A DNA stretch of 11,424 nt from positions 1 to 11,424 of the forward strand of contig JAIFMT010000168.1 of assembly GCA_020048295.1 (NCBI GenBank). The letters run 5' to 3'. The notes beneath the pieces are model-generated. The model was given only the letters and a program-made list of their open reading frames with translations, was not told where the DNA came from and searched no databases. Shown here in pieces: positions 1 through 5,502 of this stretch. Position numbers and translations under genes: made by a program. The DNA comes from Rhodoferax sp. GTDB lineage: Bacteria > Pseudomonadota > Gammaproteobacteria > Burkholderiales > Burkholderiaceae. The number at the start of each line of letters is the position of its first letter. Positions within the stretch are counted from its first letter, which is position 1.

Positions 1-61
1 AGCGTACTCGTAAGAGGGCAGATTTACAGTCTGCTGCCATTAACCACTCGGCCACCTCTCC
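1..61 (-). tRNA. tRNA-Tyr (anticodon GTA), 3' part cut off by the window edge
   Basis: Read on the minus strand from 61 downwards, the sequence begins GGAGAGGTGGCCGAGTGG, a typical class II tRNA start: acceptor strand, then a D-arm with GG..TTAA..GGC. The anticodon stem is GCAGA/TCTGC around loop CTGTAAA, which puts the GTA anticodon at 27-25. A long variable arm follows (CCTCTTACGAGTACG) before the window ends, as expected for bacterial tRNA-Tyr. The T-arm, the acceptor 3' strand and any CCA lie outside. The 105 bases between it and ung (62-166) hold no gene. A CATAAT hexamer at 81-76 could be its -10 box, but I see no convincing -35. In betaproteobacteria tRNA-Tyr often precedes tRNA-Gly, tRNA-Thr and tuf, which cannot be checked here. 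Confidence 0.93.
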
Positions 62-166
62 TAGGTGAGCCGCAGATTATGCCATGAAGTTGAAACGAAA
101 TACGTTGCCATTCCGGAATTTATCCCGATTGCCAGGAAAAATCGCCTGCTGTCACCGGGGCCATGG

Positions 167-895
167 TCATGCTTCCCTTGGGTGTTGATCACGCCAGGCG
201 CGGGCTTGCGAAAAATGACCACAACCGATGAACGGAACCGGTGGCCGAAGCGCCGACAACGGCGAAGGATGGTTGGCACACAACACCAGATGGCGTGACG
301 CGTCGATCAGCGCACGCTTGCCTTGCGCATGGTTGCCCCAGAGCATGAACACCACAGTGGCATCGCAGCGTGACACTTCACGGATGACTGCGTCGGTCAG
401 AACTTCCCAGCCTTTGCCGGCATGGCTGGCGGGCTGACCCTCTTCGACCGTCAGACAGGTGTTGAGCAACAGCACGCCCTGACGCGCCCAACCCGCCAAA
501 CTACCGCCTGGGCTTGGAAATCGCGGTGGCGGCGTACCCAGGTCGCGCTGCAATTCCTTGAAAATATTGCGCAATGAGGGCGGCAGTGGTACGCCCGGCG
601 CAACCGAGAACGCCAGGCCTTCCGCCTGACCCCGCCCGTGATACGGGTCCTGACCCAAAATCACCACCCGCACGGCATCGGGCGGCGTCAGCGCAAGCGC
701 ACGCAAGGGCTGTGGTGGATACACGACCGCACCCGCGTCTAACCTTTGTTGCAAAAATCCAAGCAGTTGCTGCCCGACCGCTGACTCAAAAAACCGGTCC
801 ACCAGCGCTTGCCAGCCCGCAGCCACCGGCCAGTCAGCCGGATTGGCCGACGCCAACCGGTCCGCTGCCAGCGTGTCAGCGCCCCCAGGTGCCAT
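167..895 (-). CDS. ung: Uracil-DNA glycosylase (family 1, UNG)
   Basis: This cytosolic enzyme removes uracil from DNA to start base-excision repair. The 242-residue product has the family 1 signatures in order: the water-activating loop GQDPYHG at about residues 81-87 (catalytic Asp83), the PPSLRNIFKEL proline-rich segment at about 105-115, LLLNTCLTVE at about 142-151 with the uracil-recognising Asn, and the leucine-intercalation loop HPSPLSA at about 209-215 with the catalytic His. E. coli Ung is 229 residues, so the length fits. The frame also opens at a TTG (919) overlapping the trpC stop and at GTGs (910, 901). I chose the ATG at 895 because the extra residues are not family-like, but no start has a strong ribosome-binding site. 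It is the last protein gene of the run and follows trpC by 20 bases, so it is probably cotranscribed. Nothing in its function ties it to tryptophan synthesis. Confidence 0.95.
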   Translation of the reverse strand: MAPGGADTLAADRLASANPADWPVAAGWQALVDRFFESAVGQQLLGFLQQRLDAGAVVYPPQPLRALALTPPDAVRVVILGQDPYHGRGQAEGLAFSVAPGVPLPPSLRNIFKELQRDLGTPPPRFPSPGGSLAGWARQGVLLLNTCLTVEEGQPASHAGKGWEVLTDAVIREVSRCDATVVFMLWGNHAQGKRALIDASRHLVLCANHPSPLSALRPPVPFIGCGHFSQARAWRDQHPREA

Positions 896-915
896 TTGCA
901 CGCCGCTCACGGGTA

Positions 916-1704
916 TCAACCAAACAGTGCCGCCAGCGCCTCGCCGGGCTCCTCGGCGCGCATGAAGGCCTCACCCACCAAAAATGCATTCACCCCGGCC
1001 GCCCCCATGCGCAACACGTCGTCGCGGCTGTGGATGCCGCTTTCGCACACCAGCAAACGCTCTGGCGGGATGTCCGGCAGCAGCGCCAGCGTGGTGTCGA
1101 GCGACACCTCAAAGGTCTTCAGGTTGCGGTTGTTGACACCGATCAACGGCGTTTTCAGCCGCAGGGCGCGCGCCAGTTCTTGTGCGTCATGCACCTCCAC
1201 CAGCACCGCCATGTCCAGACTGCGCGCAATGGCCTCAAAATCGCGCAGTTGCGCGTCATCCAGACAAGCGGCAATCAGCAGCACGGCATCGGCCCCACAG
1301 GCGCGTGACTCGTAGATCTGGTAGGCATCCACCATGAAGTCCTTGCGCAGCACCGGCAACGGGCACGATGCCCGAGCCTGCTTCAAGTAATCAATACAGC
1401 CCTGAAAAAATGGCCCATCCGTCAGCACCGACAAGCACGCCGCTCCGTACTCGGCATAACTCTGGGCAATGTCAGCCGGGATGAAGTCAGCACGAATCAC
1501 GCCTTTGGACGGACTGGCCTTCTTGATTTCGGCAATCACCGCTGGCTTGGCCTCAGCGATCCTGGCGCGCAGTGCGCCGACAAAATCACGCGTCAGTACC
1601 CGACTTTCGGCATCGGCGCGCATCGCCACCAGCGACTTGCGCCGGATCGCCGCTGCCACTTCTTCGTGCTTGACGGCAACGATTTTTTCCAGAATGTCAG
1701 TCAT
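916..1704 (-). CDS. trpC: Indole-3-glycerol phosphate synthase
   Basis: This enzyme converts 1-(2-carboxyphenylamino)-1-deoxyribulose 5-phosphate to indole-3-glycerol phosphate, the ring-closure step of tryptophan synthesis. The 262-residue protein is a single (beta/alpha)8 barrel with no TrpF domain fused. Catalytic landmarks are visible: [11 protein letters not shown] (Glu59, Lys61), VLRKDF with Lys121, LVEVHD with Glu170, GVNNRNL with Asn191 and CESGI with Glu221. The C-terminal phosphate site is [12 protein letters not shown]. The start at 1704 has an AGGAA Shine-Dalgarno about 10 bases upstream. A longer in-frame reading begins at 1746 but only adds residues unlike the family. The start overlaps the stop of the 45-residue ORF upstream (ATGACTGA), so translation is probably coupled. 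The TGA stop (918-916) lies just ahead of ung. Confidence 0.97.
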   Translation of the reverse strand: MTDILEKIVAVKHEEVAAAIRRKSLVAMRADAESRVLTRDFVGALRARIAEAKPAVIAEIKKASPSKGVIRADFIPADIAQSYAEYGAACLSVLTDGPFFQGCIDYLKQARASCPLPVLRKDFMVDAYQIYESRACGADAVLLIAACLDDAQLRDFEAIARSLDMAVLVEVHDAQELARALRLKTPLIGVNNRNLKTFEVSLDTTLALLPDIPPERLLVCESGIHSRDDVLRMGAAGVNAFLVGEAFMRAEEPGEALAALFG

Positions 1705-1834
1705 TGCGCGGGGATTCCTGCGGGTCGGCCTTGAGCACCTTGACAAACACCCGGTGCATCACCAGACCGGTCACGATAAACAGGCCCGAGATGCCAATCG
1801 CAATCCAGGCTTCCACACTGTTGAGCAAACTCAT
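1697..1834 (-). CDS. Small single-pass membrane protein, 45 residues, between trpD and trpC
   Basis: I do not recognise a family. The frame starts at ATG 1834, two bases after the trpD stop, and ends at a TGA (1699-1697) that lies inside the first codons of trpC (ATGACTGA). A GTGAGG Shine-Dalgarno sits 6-10 bases upstream, embedded in the last codons of trpD. The protein begins [14 protein letters not shown]. Residues about 9-26 form one uninterrupted hydrophobic helix ([17 protein letters not shown]), followed by a basic stretch (HRVFVKVLK) and a polar acidic tail ([10 protein letters not shown]). By the positive-inside rule the C-terminus should face the cytoplasm. The tight packing and the unusually clean membrane-helix composition argue that it is a real gene. 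It could be a small regulator or a transport partner, or merely a translational bridge from trpD to trpC. Its function is unknown. Confidence 0.72.
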   Translation of the reverse strand: MSLLNSVEAWIAIGISGLFIVTGLVMHRVFVKVLKADPQESPRND

Positions 1835-1836
1835 GA

Positions 1837-2883
1837 TCAAACCTCACTTAAAGAATGTGCTGCCACCACCAACGCGTCGAGCTTCGCCCTGGATGCCCCA
1901 GATTCAATAGCAGCCCGGGCAAGCCCAATGCCGGCGGCAATCGAATTGGCCACATTGGCCGCGTACAGCGCCACACCGGCGTTGAAGACCACGATCTCCT
2001 TGGCCGGGCCGTCCACATTGTCAAGCACACCCAGCAGCATGGCGCGCGACTGCTCGGGCGTTTCCACTCTGAAGCTGCGGTTGCTGGCCATCGTCATGCC
2101 GAAGTCTTCCGGGTGAATCTCGTATTCGGTGATTTTGCCGCCCTTGAGTTCGCCCACCAGCGTGGCTGCGCCCAGGCTCACCTCGTCCATGCCATCGCGG
2201 CCATACACCACCAGCGCGTGTTCGGTGCCCAGGCGCTCCAGCGCGCGCACTTGAATGCCCACCAGATCGGGGTGAAACACGCCCATCAGGATATTGGGCG
2301 CACCCGCCGGGTTGGTCAGCGGTCCGAGCAGATTGAAGATGGTCTTGACACCCAGCTCGCGGCGCACCGGTGCCACGTTCTTCATCGCCGGATGGTGATT
2401 TGGTGCGAACATGAAGCCCACGCCCACCTGCGCGATGCAGCGCGCAATCGCTTCGGGCTTGAGGTTGATATTGACCCCGAGCGACTCCATCACATCGGCG
2501 CTGCCGCTCTTGCTGCTGACGCTGCGCCCGCCGTGCTTGCTGACCTTGGCCCCGGCGGCGGCGGCAACAAACATCGCACAAGTGGAGATATTGAAGGTGT
2601 GGGCACCATCGCCGCCGGTGCCCACAATGTCCACCAGATGGGTCTTGTCGGCCACCACCACCTTGGTGGAAAACTCGCGCATGACCTCGGCAGCGGCGGT
2701 GATCTCGCCAATGGTCTCTTTCTTGACACGCAAGCCAGTGATCAACGCAGCCAGCATCACCGGAGACCACGCGCCACTCATGATCTGGCGCATGATGTGC
2801 AGCATCTCGTCGTGAAAAATTTCGCGGTGCTCGATGGTGCGCAGCAACGCCTCTTGCGGGGTAATCTGGATGGCCTGGGTCAT
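1837..2883 (-). CDS. trpD: Anthranilate phosphoribosyltransferase
   Basis: This enzyme transfers the phosphoribosyl group of PRPP to anthranilate. The 348-residue protein has the usual family length and no fused glutamine amidotransferase, consistent with a separate trpG. Visible motifs are the PRPP-binding loop [14 protein letters not shown] (about 88-101), the second anchor [15 protein letters not shown] (about 116-130), the anthranilate-side [17 protein letters not shown] segment, GPLTNPA and the magnesium-binding DEVS. The anchor reads KHGGR where many homologues have KHGNR. I recall the Gly form as common in Burkholderiales, so it is probably a clade trait. The ATG start at 2883 is the family-like start, but no clear Shine-Dalgarno is present. 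The gene follows lysE after 51 bases and is followed two bases after its stop by the small membrane ORF. Confidence 0.97.
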   Translation of the reverse strand: MTQAIQITPQEALLRTIEHREIFHDEMLHIMRQIMSGAWSPVMLAALITGLRVKKETIGEITAAAEVMREFSTKVVVADKTHLVDIVGTGGDGAHTFNISTCAMFVAAAAGAKVSKHGGRSVSSKSGSADVMESLGVNINLKPEAIARCIAQVGVGFMFAPNHHPAMKNVAPVRRELGVKTIFNLLGPLTNPAGAPNILMGVFHPDLVGIQVRALERLGTEHALVVYGRDGMDEVSLGAATLVGELKGGKITEYEIHPEDFGMTMASNRSFRVETPEQSRAMLLGVLDNVDGPAKEIVVFNAGVALYAANVANSIAAGIGLARAAIESGASRAKLDALVVAAHSLSEV

Positions 2884-2934
2884 GGTGATGGATTGGATCA
2901 GTAGGTAAAACGGTGCATTGCGCGAGCAACAGGC

Positions 2935-3672
2935 TCAGTGGGCCGGATTGTCACTCAACGCCAGCTTGAGACCAAAGGCAATGAACATGGCCCCCACGGT
3001 GCGTTCCAGCCAGTGCAACTTGCCCTGCCATCCAACCCAGCGCGGCGAACGCGCCGTACTCAGCGCATTGCCCAGCGAGGCCCCCAACCAGGCAAAGCCC
3101 AGATTGACCCACAGGCTGTTGAGATTGAACACCAAACCCAGCAACACAAAGGCCAGCGTTTTGTGGGCCGCATCAGGCGCAATGAACTGTGGCAGGAATG
3201 CCAAAAAAAACAGCGCGACCTTCGGGTTCAGCACATTCGTCCAAAACCCGTTGGTAAATATTATTAATAAGCTTTTTTTGCCTGTAGCCCATGTGCCATT
3301 TGCGCTGATAGCTCCTGATATTGACGTACTTCGGGTGCGCAGCAAAGTCCAGCCGACCCACAACAAGTAGGCTGCACCCAAGTATTTGAGTGCGCTAAAG
3401 GCCGTACTGGAAGCGGCAATCAACGCACTCAAACCCAAAGCCGCTGCGCCTACATGCACAAAACAGCCCGCCACGATGCCCAGCGCGGCGGCTACACCGG
3501 CGCGACCGCCGCACCTGACCGCCTGCGTCAGGATGTACAGCACATCCACCCCGGGCGTCAGGTTCAGCAAGATGCCCGCCATGACAAACAACCCCAGGTG
3601 CTCAACGCCAATCGCCGCCACCGACAGAGCAGAAACTGTCTGCCACACCGCAGCCACACCCAACTCAGTCAT
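2935..3672 (-). CDS. LysE/RhtB-family amino-acid exporter
   Basis: This is an integral inner-membrane exporter of the LysE superfamily, whose members export basic or neutral amino acids and homoserine lactones. The 245-residue reading has the signature GILLNLTPGVDVLYILTQ at about 33-50 (usually LTPGPD; here Val replaces Pro). The hydrophobic helices that follow include LGIVAGCFVHVGAAALGLSA, YLGAAYLLWVGWTLL, the NPKVALFFLAFLPQFI helix and a C-terminal GAMFIAFGLKLAL. The ATG at 3672 overlaps the ltaE stop (ATGACTGA). The roughly 25 residues before GVEHLGLF are unusual, so a later start near residue 17-23 is possible. Residues about 117-141, in the central loop, are encoded by an AT-rich interspersed repeat and look inserted. 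The substrate is unknown. Its place beside threonine aldolase and the trp genes suggests threonine, an aromatic amino acid or a related compound. Confidence 0.9.
   Translation of the reverse strand: MTELGVAAVWQTVSALSVAAIGVEHLGLFVMAGILLNLTPGVDVLYILTQAVRCGGRAGVAAALGIVAGCFVHVGAAALGLSALIAASSTAFSALKYLGAAYLLWVGWTLLRTRSTSISGAISANGTWATGKKSLLIIFTNGFWTNVLNPKVALFFLAFLPQFIAPDAAHKTLAFVLLGLVFNLNSLWVNLGFAWLGASLGNALSTARSPRWVGWQGKLHWLERTVGAMFIAFGLKLALSDNPAH
3280..3314 (-). repeat. Interspersed repeat, copy A (core), inside lysE
   Basis: The core reads AGCTATCAGCGC near its start and ends in GGGCTACAGGC, identical over these 11 bases to copy D. Aligned with copy D without gaps, 22 of 35 core bases match (counted by eye). 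On the 3' side it continues into an AT-rich tail (AAAAAAAGCTTATTAATAAT) down to about 3254. The whole stretch is in frame and is translated as lysE residues about 117-141. Its base composition differs sharply from the GC-rich flanks. Confidence 0.7.
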
Positions 3673-4840
3673 CGTCAGCCCGCCCCAAGGTGTCAAAAAA
3701 AGCCCGGAACATCGCTACCGTGTGATCAATGTCAGCGGCATCCACGTCCAGATGGGTGACCAGACGCAGGCGGTACAGGCCGGTGGTCAGGATGCCGTTA
3801 TGCTGCAAATAATTGAGCAGCTCAGGGGCCCGGCTCTTGGCCAGTCCGTGCAAGTCAACAAACACCATGTTGGTCTGCGGTGGCTCCACCTGCACACCGG
3901 GCAGGCCTTGCAGCCCGTGCGCCAACTGCGCCGCCAGCGCGTGGTCTTGCGCCAGGCGCAGCACATGGTGATCGAGCGCATGACTGCCCGCTGCCGCCAG
4001 AATGCCAGCCTGGCGCATACCCCCACCGGCCATTTTGCGAATGCGGTGCGCGCGCCCGATGAAGTCGCGGCTACCGCACAGCACCGAGCCAACTGGCGCG
4101 CCCAGCCCTTTGCTCAGGCAAACCGACACGCTGTCAAAGCACTGGGCAATGCGCCGCGCTTCGGCATGGATATCGGCCAAACTGACAGCAGTCGCGCTGT
4201 CAGGCGTCCCCGAAACTCCATGATCTATAGCGGGCAGCGCTTTCTGGTGTTGGGCTGTAGCCTGATTTTTCATATTCTCATCAGCCACCCGCATGGCTTG
4301 CGCCAGTGCCGCATTGAACAGCCGCGCACCGTCCAGATGCCGGCTCAGGCCCCGACTGGCAGCCAGATCGGTGGCCGCTTGCACGTAGCCAAACGGCAGC
4401 AACTTGCCACCAAAGGTATTTTCCAGCGTCAACAGTCGGGTTTTGGCATAGTGTGCGTCATCAGGCTTGATGGCAGCTTCAATGTCTTCCAACGCCAGCG
4501 TGCCATCAGGCTGGTGATTCAACGGCTGCGGCTGCACGCTGCCCAGCACGGCCGCCCCGCCGCCCTCCCAGCGATAGGTGTGCGCCATCTGGCCAACCAG
4601 GTACTCGTCGCCGCGTTGGCAATGCGCCAGCAAGCCACACAGATTGCTTTGCGTGCCGGTGGGCACAAACAGCGCCGCCTCAAAACCCAGCAAGTCGGCC
4701 AATTTCTGCTGCAGCGCATTGATGCTGGGGTCGTCCCCAAACACGTCGTCGCCCACTGGCGCCGCGGCCATGGCCGCGCGCATGGCGGGTGTCGGTTGGG
4801 TGACGGTGTCGCTGCGGAGATCAACGTTTTTCTTAATCAT
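3665..4840 (-). CDS. ltaE: Low-specificity L-threonine aldolase, with a ~35-residue insertion
   Basis: This PLP enzyme cleaves threonine or allo-threonine to glycine and acetaldehyde in the cytosol. The 391-residue protein shows DLRSDTVTQPTPAM at the N-terminus, GDDVFGDDPS, the GTQSNL phosphate-binding turn, MAHTYRWE (His87 stacking on PLP), HLDGARLFNAA with the pyridine-nitrogen Asp170, the PLP-lysine motif CLSKGLGAPVGS with Lys244, GGGMRQAG and RLVTHLDV. Typical members are about 335-350 residues. The excess here is mainly residues 187-220, a polar stretch between the HLDGAR helix and the SVCLSKG strand, and 188-206 of it is encoded by an interspersed repeat. The start at 4840 has an AGAGG Shine-Dalgarno 5 bases upstream, itself within a repeat copy. 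It is followed by lysE with an overlapping stop/start. Confidence 0.93.
   Translation of the reverse strand: MIKKNVDLRSDTVTQPTPAMRAAMAAAPVGDDVFGDDPSINALQQKLADLLGFEAALFVPTGTQSNLCGLLAHCQRGDEYLVGQMAHTYRWEGGGAAVLGSVQPQPLNHQPDGTLALEDIEAAIKPDDAHYAKTRLLTLENTFGGKLLPFGYVQAATDLAASRGLSRHLDGARLFNAALAQAMRVADENMKNQATAQHQKALPAIDHGVSGTPDSATAVSLADIHAEARRIAQCFDSVSVCLSKGLGAPVGSVLCGSRDFIGRAHRIRKMAGGGMRQAGILAAAGSHALDHHVLRLAQDHALAAQLAHGLQGLPGVQVEPPQTNMVFVDLHGLAKSRAPELLNYLQHNGILTTGLYRLRLVTHLDVDAADIDHTVAMFRAFFDTLGRADDD
4228..4262 (+). repeat. Interspersed repeat, copy B (core), inside ltaE, opposite orientation
   Basis: On the plus strand the core starts TAGCGGGCAGCGC and ends GGGCTGTAGCC, followed by a TGATTTTTCATATT tail to about 4280. 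The 24-base spacing between the leading TAGC and the GGGCT box is exactly that of the other three copies. About 18 of 35 bases match copy D by eye. It lies antisense to ltaE and is read through as residues about 188-206. Confidence 0.6.
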
Positions 4841-4844
4841 TTTA

Positions 4845-4879
4845 GCCTCTAACCCTTATGGAATATGCGTTACCAGCTA
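4845..4879 (-). repeat. Interspersed repeat, copy C (core), between trpG and ltaE
   Basis: On the minus strand the core begins TAGCTGGTAACGCATA and ends GGGTTAGAGGC, then runs into AAAATGATTAAG, where the ATG is the ltaE start. It matches copy D at about 22 of 35 positions with no gap. It fills essentially the whole trpG-ltaE gap (4841-4895), which is AT-rich. Its AGAGG (4850-4846) serves as the ltaE ribosome-binding site. Confidence 0.62.
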
Positions 4880-4895
4880 TTTAATAAAGAGCAAA

Positions 4896-5486
4896 TTAAA
4901 AGCCAGTGCGGGGTTTCAGAAAGTTCTGCAACATGGCGTGGCCATGCTCGGTCAGGATACTTTCCGGGTGAAATTGCACGCCCTCAATGTCCAGATGGGT
5001 GTGTTTGACGCCCATGATCTCAGCATCGTCGGTCCAGGCGGTGACTGTCAGGCAGGCCGGGCAGGTGGCGCGCTCAATTGCCAAGGAGTGATAGCGGTTC
5101 ACCGTGAACTGGCGCGGCAGGCCTTCAAACACACCCTCACCCGTGGTGGTCATGACGCTGGTCTTGCCGTGCATCAACTGCTGCGCGCGAATGATATGGC
5201 CGCCAAACGCGGCACCAATCGCCTGATGCCCCAGGCACACCCCCAGAATCGGCAGCTTGCCAGCGAAATGCTGGATCGCCTGCACCGAAATGCCCGCCTC
5301 AGCCGGCGAACACGGCCCGGGCGAAATCACCAGTCGTTGCAGCGCACCGACCGCCAGCAGCGCGTCCATGTCGGCCAGCGTGATCTCGTCGTTGCGCGCC
5401 ACCGTGACCTGTGCGCCGAGCTCACCGAGGTATTGGACGATGTTGTAGGTAAAGCTGTCGTAGTTGTCGATCATCAAGAGTTTCAT
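4896..5486 (-). CDS. trpG: Anthranilate synthase component II (glutamine amidotransferase)
   Basis: This class I glutamine amidotransferase subunit hydrolyses glutamine and passes ammonia to TrpE for anthranilate formation. The 196-residue protein shows the classic N-terminus [20 protein letters not shown], the oxyanion turn [12 protein letters not shown], the nucleophile elbow GVCLGHQ (Cys about 84) and the catalytic His-Glu in VQFHPESI near residues 172-174. The HSLAIE segment is also typical. Such proteins may serve both TrpE and the para-aminobenzoate enzyme PabB, so a dual TrpG/PabA role is possible, but the operon setting favours TrpG. The start at ATG 5486 lies 16 bases after the stop of the GGDEF-EAL gene, with only a weak purine-rich ribosome-binding site. 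The stop adjoins an AT-rich repeat before ltaE. Confidence 0.95.
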   Translation of the reverse strand: MKLLMIDNYDSFTYNIVQYLGELGAQVTVARNDEITLADMDALLAVGALQRLVISPGPCSPAEAGISVQAIQHFAGKLPILGVCLGHQAIGAAFGGHIIRAQQLMHGKTSVMTTTGEGVFEGLPRQFTVNRYHSLAIERATCPACLTVTAWTDDAEIMGVKHTHLDIEGVQFHPESILTEHGHAMLQNFLKPRTGF

Positions 5487-5502
5487 GGCTCGTCTTTCTC
5501 AA

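Noticed and set aside
100..166. Possible fifth repeat copy between ung and tRNA-Tyr, sharing CGTATTTCGT with the tail of copy D
   Set aside because: Only the ten-base tail matches. The TAGCTG start and GGGCTACAGGC box are missing, so chance is as likely.
916..919. TTG start of ung overlapping the trpC stop
   Set aside because: It is possible, but the extra N-terminal residues are not family-like and an ATG lies eight codons downstream.
1855..2904. 349-codon plus-strand frame opposite trpD
   Set aside because: It mirrors trpD almost exactly and has the His-rich composition of an antisense shadow.
3386..4852. 488-codon plus-strand frame opposite lysE and ltaE
   Set aside because: It runs across two well-supported opposite-strand genes and has low-complexity shadow composition.
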